In this document: positions 18,801 to 26,828 of the stretch, in pieces | Layout: each line of letters opens with the position of its first letter | How positions within the stretch are numbered: position 1 is the first letter of the stretch | Notes under the pieces: model-generated | Told to the model about the DNA's origin: nothing | The model's database searches: none | Seen by the model: only the letters and a program-made list of their open reading frames with translations | Position numbers and translations under genes: made by a program | Source of the DNA: Leisingera sp. M658 | Lineage (GTDB): Bacteria; Pseudomonadota; Alphaproteobacteria; Rhodobacterales; Rhodobacteraceae | Direction: 5' to 3' | Length of the DNA: 64,000 nt | Assembly (NCBI RefSeq): GCF_025144145.1 | Contig: NZ_CP083548.1 | Span: forward strand, 112,418-176,417

Positions 18801-19412
18801 CAGGAAACCCAGCCATGCAGCGTTATCCGCCTCGGCGTCGCTTTCCTGGGTGGTGTAACGCCCGGCAGTGTCAATCAGCACCGCCTCATTGGTGAACCAC
18901 CAGTCGCAGTTACGGGTGCCGCCAACGCCGCCAATCGCAGCCTTGCCCAGCTTTTCAGCGAGCGGGAACTGAAGACCGGAATTGACAATCGCCGTGGTTT
19001 TGCCCGCACCCGGCGGGCCGATCATGATGTACCAGGGCAGATCGTTCAGATGGCGCCGCCCGCCCTTGGACTTGCGCAGCTCCTTCATCGCATCCTTGAA
19101 CTTGCCGCGCAGCTCGCCGATTTCCTCGGACAGCACATCGTCTTCCGAAGTATCCACCGCCTCGGCGATCTCTTCGGTCATCTCCTTGTCCTTGCGGCGG
19201 CGCCGCCAGAAGATGATGCCGATGATGATGAAATACAAAAGGAAGATCACCCCGATGGTGATCAGCCGCGACATCACACTGTCAAACGGACGCCAGTCCT
19301 CGCTGCCGATGAAAGGGGCGAAATACCACACACAGGCCGACAGCACCGCTGCCAGGATCAGCAGGATGGTATAGATCGACCGGAACAGCGGAAAGATATA
19401 ACGGCGGATCAT
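15840..19412 (-). CDS. tssM: TssM (IcmF/VasK) inner-membrane complex protein
   Basis: 1190-residue core membrane-complex protein. Two N-terminal TMs (about 12-30 and 48-69), then a cytoplasmic GTPase-like domain with Walker A GPPGAGKTT at 132-140 and downstream DTAGRYT. A third TM near 440-460 (ITATVLVAVAMGALWV) precedes a large periplasmic IcmF-related domain and a C-terminal VasK-type beta domain. Many but not all TssM proteins keep the Walker motif, so nucleotide use is possible here. It overlaps tssL by 4 bp and tagF by 3 bp. With no tssJ lipoprotein found nearby, its outer-membrane contact must differ from the enterobacterial model. Confidence 0.97.
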   Translation of the reverse strand: MIRRYIFPLFRSIYTILLILAAVLSACVWYFAPFIGSEDWRPFDSVMSRLITIGVIFLLYFIIIGIIFWRRRRKDKEMTEEIAEAVDTSEDDVLSEEIGELRGKFKDAMKELRKSKGGRRHLNDLPWYIMIGPPGAGKTTAIVNSGLQFPLAEKLGKAAIGGVGGTRNCDWWFTNEAVLIDTAGRYTTQESDAEADNAAWLGFLGLMKKYRKRQPINGAIIAISLSDLSLQDEITQKSHAAAVRRRLAELREKLGVRFPVYVLFTKADLIAGFQEFHDSLGKEDREQVWGFTLPLPKGKKDAAPIAGFDQEFGLLLGQVNAQLLEKMQTETDHQRRALIAGFPAQVASMRGVAREFLTEVFQDNRYEQRQMLRGVYFTSGTQEGTPIDRLMLGMAQTFGIGRQAIGTGQGTGRSFFLTRLFESVMFPEAGLVSADDKVERRYRWTRRIAITATVLVAVAMGALWVRSYLRNTDLIAQAEGQVAAYQAAAAQLPPSPVGDTDLVPVAAALNNLRDMPGNPVLSDPEPDGAMTYGLYQGEVIGTQAAQTYRAALNQRLLPRLLVRLEQQIEGNINNPDTLYEALKIYLMLGLQGPMNQDLIKEWMRLDWERIAYPGIARNQLRADLMDHLTALLSQPMEEIALNGPLIAQAQNILSEMPLAQRVYNGILNSKKATALAKWRITDVGGPSVMRVLVRSSGKPLNEGIEGVFTYDGFHNVFLPEAVSVAERVHREAWVLGEQSDAAQNEAVLLKLSRDVLDLYYNDYISRYDQILGDIDIIPLESLSHAVEVTNVLSGPTSPIVNILTDVSAETRLNEDKSILDAGTLAAGAQNVAAIEARSNLSIQGQILLEALVGSAENAPGQAAKPPGAYVQERFEWLYNLVNRPEGQPSQLDGLMGQLQQVYQELNKMSFSGVATGGQSGQALLQFQQTASRMGGPLPRWATQISAGSSGITSEGTRASINARWQSAVLPFCEQALGNRYPFNRSARADVAMADFAKLFAPGGMIDGFFNDQLLKYVDTRSRPWTWKRVNDVDLGISPAVLQQMQYAAEIKEAFFAGGAQPAVQFQITVNALDPKAKEVVLEIDGSKVAYNHRSGAPTPVAVTWPGSVGLARITLLPKKRDAENVMSRDGPWAWFRLLDAAEVRRTNVSDRRRVNFRVGGRLALFELQSGSVINPFALPAMAKFSCPKSM

Positions 19413-20833
19413 CCTTCAACCTCCTGAACCAGCAGGATTTCGATCCTGCGGTTCTTGGCACGCCCTGCGCGGGTGCTGTTATCTGCAATCGGTTCCTTAT
19501 CGGCGCGGCCTTCGGCCGACAGCCGGTCCGGGTCGGTCATCACCTTGGCCATGCCTGCCATCACCGATTTCGCCCGCGCCAGCGACAGCGCCATGTTGGA
19601 TGGGAAGCGGGAGGAGCGGATAGGAATATTGTCGGAATGGCCGGCCACGATGATCTTGCCCTTTTCGTCATTCAGCGATTCAGCCACCCGGTTCACCGAG
19701 GACCGGAATTTCTGGCTGAGCTGGTCCGAGCCTGAGCCGAACATGCCGGAACCGGCCAGCCGGATAATCAGCGTGTTGCCCTTTTGGAAGACCTGCACGA
19801 TGCCTTCCTTGATCTCCGGTTCCAGGAAGCCCGAAACCTTGGCGATCTGTTCTTCGGTTGTTGGTGCAGGCGGCGGCGGCGGCGGCGGCGGCGCGCGCCG
19901 TTCCAGCTCTGCCTTGGGGCCGGAATCAACAATCGTCAGCTGCCCGACCACATTCTCGGTCTGGTTCGACAGCATCCAGCTAAGGCTCAGAAACTGCAGC
20001 GCCAGCAGCGCACAGGTGGCTGCCAGGGTGATCCACACCAGCCGCCAGACCGACAGTGCCTTGAACGGTTTGACCAGCCCTTCCCAATGCGGCGACAGAT
20101 CGCGTTCCACCGGCCCCCTCTGGTTGCGGATGATCCGGGCCAATGCGCCGCGGATCTGCAGGTGTTTCTCGGAACCGCCCTGCTCCACCCGCAAACGGCC
20201 CTCAAATCCCAACGACAGGCACATGTACAGAAACTCAAGCATGTCGATATTGCCGCCCGGCTCCTTCTCCAGCCGTGCCAGCAGGTCATAAAACCGGTCG
20301 CCGCCGACCACCTCGCGGTGGAATGTGGCCACCATCGACTGCAGCCCCCAGGCGGATTGCCCGCCCCAGGGCGTGTTCAGCACCACATCATCCAGTGTCG
20401 CGCACAAAGCATAGCGCGCAATCTTCACCGTCTGCGCCGCAATGCCTGCCTGCAGCGCGCGGTTTTCAAACGCGCGTACCTCGGCCACCACGTTTTTGCG
20501 CAAGCCATCCGGGTCCATATGCTGGGCCCGGTTGCGGATGCGCGAGATCAGCGCAAACAGGGTTGAGGCACAGGCCGTCAACTGGTTCATCCCCGTCAGC
20601 GCCATCTTCGGCGCCTTGGCGCCGCCCGCGGCAGCCTGCGGTCGTGGTGCCGCTGCCTGCGGCACGCCATAGGCATCCAGATCCGGCTCAGCCGGCTGTT
20701 CCGCTCCGGGCTGGACTTGCGGTGTCTCCGGCGGCTGCACCGGAGTGGCCGTCCGCCGCCCGCCCGGGTTCGGCTTGATCACCGTCTTGTCGGTATCCCC
20801 CGGTTCCGCAAAGGGATCATCATAATCAGCCAT
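19409..20833 (-). CDS. tssL: TssL (DotU family) with C-terminal OmpA peptidoglycan-binding domain
   Basis: 474-residue evolved TssL. Pro-rich N-terminal tail (1-75), cytoplasmic DotU domain (about 80-260; TLDDVVLNTPWG, EFLYMCLSLGFEGR), one TM at 265-288, a short poly-Pro stretch (315-323) and an OmpA domain (about 340-470) with VAGHSDNIPIRSSRFPSNMALSLARA and NRRIEILL. It forms the TssL-TssM inner-membrane complex and grips the cell wall directly, which may replace accessory TagL. In Agrobacterium, TssL is phosphorylated by PpkA and then recruits Fha. The first ATG after tssK is used. Confidence 0.96.
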   Translation of the reverse strand: MADYDDPFAEPGDTDKTVIKPNPGGRRTATPVQPPETPQVQPGAEQPAEPDLDAYGVPQAAAPRPQAAAGGAKAPKMALTGMNQLTACASTLFALISRIRNRAQHMDPDGLRKNVVAEVRAFENRALQAGIAAQTVKIARYALCATLDDVVLNTPWGGQSAWGLQSMVATFHREVVGGDRFYDLLARLEKEPGGNIDMLEFLYMCLSLGFEGRLRVEQGGSEKHLQIRGALARIIRNQRGPVERDLSPHWEGLVKPFKALSVWRLVWITLAATCALLALQFLSLSWMLSNQTENVVGQLTIVDSGPKAELERRAPPPPPPPPAPTTEEQIAKVSGFLEPEIKEGIVQVFQKGNTLIIRLAGSGMFGSGSDQLSQKFRSSVNRVAESLNDEKGKIIVAGHSDNIPIRSSRFPSNMALSLARAKSVMAGMAKVMTDPDRLSAEGRADKEPIADNSTRAGRAKNRRIEILLVQEVEG

Positions 20834-20847
20834 CTCAGCATCTTCCC

Positions 20848-22188
20848 TTATGCATTACGGATCGCCCAAAGCTCCATCTTAAGCCCCGGATACTGCCCCG
20901 ACACATGCACCGCGATGCCGCCCGAAGTGGTCATCTTGCGCCAATAGGGGCTGTCCGCATCCATCTCGAAATAGACCACGCCAGAGTGATAGGGGATCTG
21001 CCGCGGCGCCACTGGCAAGGGCCGCAGGGTGATCCCCGGCAGCGCCGAGTTTACCAGCTGGCGGATTTCTTCCACGGGGCCGATCTTGGCCTGGCCGGAA
21101 AAATGCTTACGCACATCCTCAGCCGGAATGTCCGCGCTGACTGCCAGCACAAATCCTGCATTGCCCAGCAGTTTGCGGTCGGCAATGACCCCGACCGAGA
21201 TACCGTATTTGCGCGCTTCCAGCTTGATCGGGATTGCAGTCTGCTCCAGCACCGAACTCAGGTATTGGCGCAGCACCCGGATCACCGGCGCAAAGCATTC
21301 GACCAGATTGTCATGGGTATAGGGCGGAAACTCCGGCGCCTGTTTTTCGGTCGACATGAATACCGACAGCTCCCCGGCCAGCCCGGCACAGGCGGCGAAC
21401 AGGCGTTCGGGATGCAGGTTCTCGATATTGCGCAGATGGCGCACCTGCGGCAGCATCCGGTTGACCACGGCCAGCAGCATGAAGTCCGACACATCCGCCA
21501 CCCCGCGGGCACCGCCCGCCTCGGACAAGCGGCCCGCCAGCGCCTCCATCCGGTGCGCCAGCAGCCCCTCCAGCTCGCGCAGGAAACCGCTAAGCGCAGG
21601 TGCGGCCCGCACGTCCAGGCAAGCCGGGACAAAGGCCTGGTCCAGCACGATCTCCTTGTCCGGGCGCACCTCGATGATACGCGCCACGGGGATCGCCAGC
21701 AGATCGGCCAGATCGTCCACCTCCAGGGCAAACTGCAGCCGCATCTTGCCCACATCCAGCTCCACCGGCTTGCGCTCGGTCGAGGTCACATCGGTCACTT
21801 CCTGCTTGTCCGGGCGCAGCCGGCTGGCCGAGCGTTCGGCGCCGCTCAGGTCTACCTCGGTGGCGCCCTGGCGGCGCTGCGGCACAGTCATGTAGACAAT
21901 GCAATCCTTGACCGTTGACGGCACTTCCATCGCCGGCGGGTGCGGATCCGCCATCGGCACCCGGAACACCGTGCCGTCATGGGTCAGCCCCTCGCAGGAC
22001 TTCACCGCAAACTGGCCGATCTTCAGCGCCTCATGGTCGATTTCCAGCCCGTTCACACCCCAGGCATAGGGGCTGAGCCGCCGCGCCAGCCCGGCAACCA
22101 GCGCCTCGTTATAGCGGTCGGACTGCTGGAAGTGATGCGGCTGCAGAAACAGCCCCTCCGTCCAAAGTACTTTACTGTCCCAGGACAC
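20848..22188 (-). CDS. tssK: TssK baseplate protein
   Basis: 446-residue baseplate component that connects the baseplate to the TssL-TssM membrane complex. It opens with the family signature VLWTEGLFLQPHHFQQSDRY and has PPYTHDNLVECF in the middle. The start is a GTG with AGGAGAT 5 bp upstream. It lies 47 bp after the fha gene. Length and motifs match canonical TssK. Confidence 0.97.
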   Translation of the reverse strand: MSWDSKVLWTEGLFLQPHHFQQSDRYNEALVAGLARRLSPYAWGVNGLEIDHEALKIGQFAVKSCEGLTHDGTVFRVPMADPHPPAMEVPSTVKDCIVYMTVPQRRQGATEVDLSGAERSASRLRPDKQEVTDVTSTERKPVELDVGKMRLQFALEVDDLADLLAIPVARIIEVRPDKEIVLDQAFVPACLDVRAAPALSGFLRELEGLLAHRMEALAGRLSEAGGARGVADVSDFMLLAVVNRMLPQVRHLRNIENLHPERLFAACAGLAGELSVFMSTEKQAPEFPPYTHDNLVECFAPVIRVLRQYLSSVLEQTAIPIKLEARKYGISVGVIADRKLLGNAGFVLAVSADIPAEDVRKHFSGQAKIGPVEEIRQLVNSALPGITLRPLPVAPRQIPYHSGVVYFEMDADSPYWRKMTTSGGIAVHVSGQYPGLKMELWAIRNA

Positions 22189-22235
22189 CGGGATCTCCTC
22201 TCAGTTGCGGGCACGCGCCAGCGGCGCGGTGCGCA

Positions 22236-23711
22236 TCAGTCCTTCAGCCTGTCCAGCTGATCCTTGTAGGCACGCGCGAACTCGCGGCTGAACAAGTCGT
22301 GAAAATCATTCTCAGCCTGATCGGAAATTTCCGCATACAGCTGTTCGTAGACGTCCCAGTATTGCGCCTTTTTTCCGCGCAAAAGACCCTTAAGGCCGCC
22401 TTTGGTTTCAATCTGGCTTTCCAGCGCTTTTGGGTCGAGCCGTTTCAGCACGCCTTTCAGCGCCGCCTCCATGCCGGTGACCATCGCCACCTCATGCGCC
22501 TTGATATCGCGCAGCGCCTCTTCGGCGGCGGTCTCAGGCGACAAGTAACCCTTGGTCGCCGGGCGTACCATCGCCTCAACCGCCTGTTCAGGCGTGATCG
22601 AGAATTTCAGCGGGTTGTTTCCGCCGGCCGAGATCATCGTCTGCTCAATCCGGAATTCAGACTTGATCGAGGTCCGCGTCATCAGGATTTCGCGCAGGCC
22701 GGTAACCAGTGTCCGCATCACCCGGCCCATGCGCGCCATGGTGCTGGCGTGTTCCGCCGGATCAAGGCTGACTTCGGCGCCGGCACCCTTCAGGAACGCT
22801 GCCACCGCGTCCTGCGACTCTGCTGACGGCGGTGCCGCTGGCGCGATGGTCTTCTGTTCCACGACAACCGTATCCTGCACCGGCGGTATCTCGGTCGGCG
22901 GTGCAGAGGGCACTTCCGGCGGCGGCGCTGCGGGCGGGGTTTCCGGCACCGGGGCCGGAACCTCACGCGGCGGCGGCGCGGGTTGCGGATCGGGGGCAGG
23001 TGCCGGGGTTTCCGGCTCGCCTATACCGGACAGGAAATCATCGTCCCAATCGTCCGGGATCATGTTCGACTGCGCTGCAGGCACTGCAAACCCGTCCGAA
23101 GCGGTCGGGTTGTGGTTGGCCAGACTGGCCCCTTCCCCTTCGCGTCCGTCGCTGGCTTTTTGAAAGAACGGATCTTCTTCCTCGCCCAGGGGCGGCAGCA
23201 GCTCATCTATCGGATCCACCGGGTTCAGCTGTGCAGGCCCCTTAAGGCCCTCGCCCAGCAGATCATCCAGGAAATCGCCGCCCGGCCCGGCGTCTTCCAG
23301 CAGCTGCAGCGGATCCGGCGCATTGGCGGCATTCCCGTGCGAGGCAGGCCCCTGCGCGGCGGGGGCGGCAATCATGCCGCCGACATCCGCCAGATCATCG
23401 CGGATTTCCACCACCAGCTCATAGTTGCCGACACACAGCACATCCCCATTGTTCAGCGGCGTCGGCGTGCGGCCCAGCGGGATTTTGGAATAGTTCAGAA
23501 AGGTGCCGTTGGAGCTGAGGTCCACCACCACCACATTGCCGTTGTGATCCTCAATCACGCAGTGATTGCGCGACAGCAGCTGATCGGGGTCCGGCAGCAC
23601 CAGATCGCAACTTGCGCCGCGGCCCACAGTCAGGCTCGGCCCCCGCATCGAAACAGGGGCCGCATCGCCGGGCATTGCACCCGAGCTTTGGAATTTCAGT
23701 GTCACTCCCAT
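22236..23711 (-). CDS. tagH: Fha/TagH FHA-domain T6SS regulator
   Basis: 491 residues. The N-terminal FHA domain (about 10-105) has GRGASCDLVLPD, SRNHC and SSNGTFLNY, the phosphothreonine-recognition residues. A long disordered Pro/Asp-rich linker follows and includes DFLDDLLGEGL and DPIDELLPPL, which resemble the acidic leucine repeats of the giant TssB-TssC protein. The C-terminal type VI FHA domain lies at about 330-490 (YWDVYEQLYAEISDQAENDFHDLFSREFARAY). It would be the phospho-dependent activator recognised by PpkA and PppA. I chose the internal ATG giving MGVTLKF; the longer frame upstream overlaps the PAAR gene. Confidence 0.94.
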   Translation of the reverse strand: MGVTLKFQSSGAMPGDAAPVSMRGPSLTVGRGASCDLVLPDPDQLLSRNHCVIEDHNGNVVVVDLSSNGTFLNYSKIPLGRTPTPLNNGDVLCVGNYELVVEIRDDLADVGGMIAAPAAQGPASHGNAANAPDPLQLLEDAGPGGDFLDDLLGEGLKGPAQLNPVDPIDELLPPLGEEEDPFFQKASDGREGEGASLANHNPTASDGFAVPAAQSNMIPDDWDDDFLSGIGEPETPAPAPDPQPAPPPREVPAPVPETPPAAPPPEVPSAPPTEIPPVQDTVVVEQKTIAPAAPPSAESQDAVAAFLKGAGAEVSLDPAEHASTMARMGRVMRTLVTGLREILMTRTSIKSEFRIEQTMISAGGNNPLKFSITPEQAVEAMVRPATKGYLSPETAAEEALRDIKAHEVAMVTGMEAALKGVLKRLDPKALESQIETKGGLKGLLRGKKAQYWDVYEQLYAEISDQAENDFHDLFSREFARAYKDQLDRLKD

Positions 23712-23719
23712 GCCTGGGC

Positions 23720-24019
23720 TTATCCTCCCACCAATACGGTGACCTGCCCAAGGGTAATCATGCCGCCGCACGCTGCCGTATCCAATATGCGGGCCGCAGG
23801 CAGGCTGTTGATCAATACAGTTCCTGACCCTTTGACGATCGGGTGGGGCGGCGCCGCCGTGCACATGTCAGAGACCCGCGCCGCAGGCAGACCGCCCACC
23901 AGCACGGTCACCGCGCAGGGCGGCAGGATCGGCGTCGGCACCGGCAGAACCGGCGGCGGCGGGGTCGAGGGCAGCATGCAGGCATGCAGATCCGTCATCC
24001 GGGCCTGTGGCATTCCCAT
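23720..24019 (-). CDS. PAAR-repeat spike-tip protein
   Basis: 99-residue PAAR protein that would cap the VgrG spike. Three PAAR-like repeats are visible: MTDLHACMLP, VLVGGLPAARVSDMCTAA and VLINSLPAARILDTAACGG, ending in VTVLVGG. His, Cys and Asp in these repeats suit zinc coordination. There is no C-terminal toxin extension, so it is a structural PAAR or an adaptor for a separate effector. GGGAGG upstream of the ATG supports the start. It lies between the DUF6931-like gene and fha. Confidence 0.93.
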   Translation of the reverse strand: MGMPQARMTDLHACMLPSTPPPPVLPVPTPILPPCAVTVLVGGLPAARVSDMCTAAPPHPIVKGSGTVLINSLPAARILDTAACGGMITLGQVTVLVGG

Positions 24020-24034
24020 ATCTTACATCCTCCC

Positions 24035-24643
24035 TCAGCTATGCGCCGCCGCTTCCGGCACCTGGACCACCTGTCCCTTGCCGCCACGCGCAATATCCAG
24101 CGCCCGCTCTATCAGAACGCCGCCGTGTTCTTCAAACTTATCAGACAATTGACCCAAGGCCACCATATTCATGGCAAAGGCCGCCGCCTCAGACGCGCCT
24201 GCGGGGGCGGGATATTGATTCAATTCCCCCGGCCCCAGGGTGCCGGCCGCATAGAGCACCGCCAGCGCGCAATTCACCGTGTCATCATCCACATAGGCAT
24301 GATCCAGGGTGATGCGCGCCTTGTCGCGGTTTTCTTCGGATGGCTCAAACACCCAGGCCTCCGACGCCGTCAGCGAGGCCGGATCCTGATCCGAGCGCGG
24401 CCCGATGTAATCGCGCGCCGCCAGGCAGGCCCACCAGACCCGCTCCCGCGGGGGCAGCAGCACAGCCAAAAGCCGCAGCAGATCGACCAGCGCGCCTTTG
24501 CGGTCCAGCTCCTCCAGCACAGTTCCCGCCAGCGCCGTTGGCGGCGCCTCCAGCGGTGTTTTCAATATGACATTTGCCCGTGACAACAGCTTGGCCACCG
24601 GGTCAGCGGGCATTTTCACCAGCTTCTCAAATCTTGCCGACAT
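24035..24643 (-). CDS. Uncharacterised T6SS-linked protein (DUF6931-like)
   Basis: 202 residues, predicted soluble and helical. Recognisable segments are LLPPRERVWWACLAARD near 65-80 and a Trp/Glu-rich stretch SEAWVFEPSEENRD near 105. It resembles an uncharacterised family (DUF6931 in my recollection) found between vgrG and PAAR genes. Such a position often means a loading adaptor or chaperone for an effector, but nothing in the sequence proves it. AGGTGG 5 bp before ATG 24643 supports that start over upstream GTG codons. It begins 9 bp after the vgrG stop. Confidence 0.75.
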   Translation of the reverse strand: MSARFEKLVKMPADPVAKLLSRANVILKTPLEAPPTALAGTVLEELDRKGALVDLLRLLAVLLPPRERVWWACLAARDYIGPRSDQDPASLTASEAWVFEPSEENRDKARITLDHAYVDDDTVNCALAVLYAAGTLGPGELNQYPAPAGASEAAAFAMNMVALGQLSDKFEEHGGVLIERALDIARGGKGQVVQVPEAAAHS

Positions 24644-24652
24644 CTGCACCAC

Positions 24653-26764
24653 CTAGTTGATCATCGTGAGGCCGCCCTTCAGGGTCAGCATGGCCTCGCC
24701 TTTCACGGTGGTCATCGGCGCCTTGGCCTCAACCATTCCAGAACCTTCGATCTTGATCATCGGCCCCTTGATCGTAACACCGGAATTGTCGATTTTTACC
24801 TCAGATGCCCCCACTGTCAGCTTGATCTCCTGGCCAGCGCTCATGGCGATCTTACCCGCCGTCACGTCAACCGTCAGATTGCCCATCGACACGGTCTCTG
24901 TATGGTCCCCCGTAGCAATGGTTTCTGTCAGGTCGCCGGTGTCCACGTCCAAGGTCATATTGCCGGTCTGGATAGTCTCGGACTTGTCGCCGGTCTCCAC
25001 CACTTCGGTCCGGTCGCCCTCATGCACGGTTTCCGTCATGTGCTGCTGGACCGTGAAAACATAGCTCTTCTCGTCCGCCTCAGTGACTTCCGGGTCGGGC
25101 GCATCCATGCCCACTGTCACCGTCGAGCGGTCCTTGACCAGCATCTGATGGTCCTTTTGCGCCTGCACCCGCATCAGCTCGCTGTCTTTCTTGTCATCGA
25201 ACATCAGCTCGTTATAGCCGCCGCCGCCCTTGGAGGAATTGGTTTTGATCCCCAGCTGGGTCTGATCATCGGGGTAGGTATAGGGCGGCATGGTTTCAGC
25301 ATTGTAAAGCATGCCGGTGCAAATCGGCCGGTCGGGATTGCCGTCTTCGAACTGGATCACAACCTCCTGGCCGATCCGCGGGATCGCCACCATGCCCCAA
25401 TTCTTACCGGACCAGGGCGTCACTACCCGCACAAAGCAAGAAGAGGTCTCGCTCTTCTTGCCTTCACGGTCCCAATGGAACTGGATCTTGATCCGGCCAT
25501 GCTTGTCGGTCCAGATCTCTTCGCCGCTCTGGCCGACCACGATTGCAGTCTGCAGACCCTGCACCTCCGGCCAGGGAGTCACCAAGGGCGCCCGGAACTG
25601 ATCGGATTTCAAAATGGCGCTGAATGTCGATGCATAGACGTCATGCTCCATTTCCTCGGGCACATCCATATTGCGCGCCTTCAGGTCGCGCCGCATCGCC
25701 CCTTTGGTAGCAACCTCTTTCTTCTGCTGGCTCTCCCGCTCGCCATAATCCCAGGCCACCTTGATATGATGCTCAGTCTCAATGACGAGATATTCCTTGT
25801 TGTTCTCCTTCACCGGATGTTTTTCCATCGTGAAGGTGCTGCCGGTGCCCAGCGTCGCCACACTGGAGGCGCCGCGCCAGCGGATGTGCCTGATCGCCTG
25901 CGCTTCCATCCGCACCCGCGACCGCTTGTCCCCCAGTGGGGTCTTGGACGGATAGCGGCCCTGGTAGTCATAAATTTCGTAATCATTGTAGGAATGGCTG
26001 CCCCTGGTTATTTCAGTGGCCGCCTTCAGATCCGCCGAGGGCGTTTCAAAGTTGAAATCATTCAGCGTGACCTTGCCGCGGGTCAGGATCTCTTCCTTGG
26101 TCCATTCCGAGATATGCTCCTCGCGGCGGCGGTCGCTGTCATCGCGGGCGTGGAACTCAATACCCGCGCCGCCCTTGATCGGCGCATGGCCGCTGACACC
26201 ATCGCACAGCACCAGCTTTTCAATCGCGGTATCGCCAATGGGACTGTCGAAGTAGAAGTAAATCCCCTCTTCCTCCATCAGACGGCACAGGAAGGCATAG
26301 TCGCTCTCGCGGTATTGCAGGCAGTATTCGCGCGCCTCATAGGAATCGCTCAGCTTGTCGGTGAAATCGCTGAAACCGTACTCGCTGAACAGCTGCTTGA
26401 TGATATCGACCGAGGTTTTCTCCTGAAATACCCGCAGATCGCTGGTCCGCGTCAGCAACCAGAACCAGGGGCGCACTTCCGCCACATACATCTCGTAGCC
26501 GTTGCGGAACCCCAGATACTCGACCGAAATGCACAGCCCGTTGAACTGATGCTCTGTCTGCTGGCGCATCACATGCACATTCATCTGCTTGCCGACCAGA
26601 TCCTGAAGCTTGGGCTGGCTCTTGGTCGCGGCAAACTCGATTGTGGTCTCGGTCAGCTTGCTCAGCCCCTCGCGCACAATCGCACGGCTCATCATCAGAC
26701 CGTCGGTGGAATATGTCCCCGACATCCAGGCGAGGTCGTTTTCATGGCCCTTGCTTTCTACCAT
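24653..26764 (-). CDS. vgrG: VgrG (TssI) spike protein
   Basis: 703-residue spike. The gp27-like N-terminal half contains LMEEEGIYFYFDS, the gp5-like OB region contains GPMVAIPRIGQEVVIQFEDGNPDRPICTGMLYN, and the C-terminal triple-stranded beta-helix has TETIATGDHTETVSMGNLTV-type repeats. It ends at LTMIN without an added effector domain, so it is a structural VgrG that probably delivers cargo through Hcp, PAAR or an adaptor. It has the best ribosome-binding site of the operon (AAGGAGGAGAC before ATG). It is the only vgrG in the window. Confidence 0.97.
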   Translation of the reverse strand: MVESKGHENDLAWMSGTYSTDGLMMSRAIVREGLSKLTETTIEFAATKSQPKLQDLVGKQMNVHVMRQQTEHQFNGLCISVEYLGFRNGYEMYVAEVRPWFWLLTRTSDLRVFQEKTSVDIIKQLFSEYGFSDFTDKLSDSYEAREYCLQYRESDYAFLCRLMEEEGIYFYFDSPIGDTAIEKLVLCDGVSGHAPIKGGAGIEFHARDDSDRRREEHISEWTKEEILTRGKVTLNDFNFETPSADLKAATEITRGSHSYNDYEIYDYQGRYPSKTPLGDKRSRVRMEAQAIRHIRWRGASSVATLGTGSTFTMEKHPVKENNKEYLVIETEHHIKVAWDYGERESQQKKEVATKGAMRRDLKARNMDVPEEMEHDVYASTFSAILKSDQFRAPLVTPWPEVQGLQTAIVVGQSGEEIWTDKHGRIKIQFHWDREGKKSETSSCFVRVVTPWSGKNWGMVAIPRIGQEVVIQFEDGNPDRPICTGMLYNAETMPPYTYPDDQTQLGIKTNSSKGGGGYNELMFDDKKDSELMRVQAQKDHQMLVKDRSTVTVGMDAPDPEVTEADEKSYVFTVQQHMTETVHEGDRTEVVETGDKSETIQTGNMTLDVDTGDLTETIATGDHTETVSMGNLTVDVTAGKIAMSAGQEIKLTVGASEVKIDNSGVTIKGPMIKIEGSGMVEAKAPMTTVKGEAMLTLKGGLTMIN

Positions 26765-26828
26765 GTCTCCTCCTTTCCGCGACGGGAACCGGGCCGGAAA
26801 TCGCCGGCAGTGTTCTCAAACATTCGCA

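Noticed and set aside
17532..19427. 631-codon plus-strand frame opposite tssM
   Set aside because: Antisense to a full-length TssM; composition is His/Gln/Arg-rich as expected of a shadow frame.
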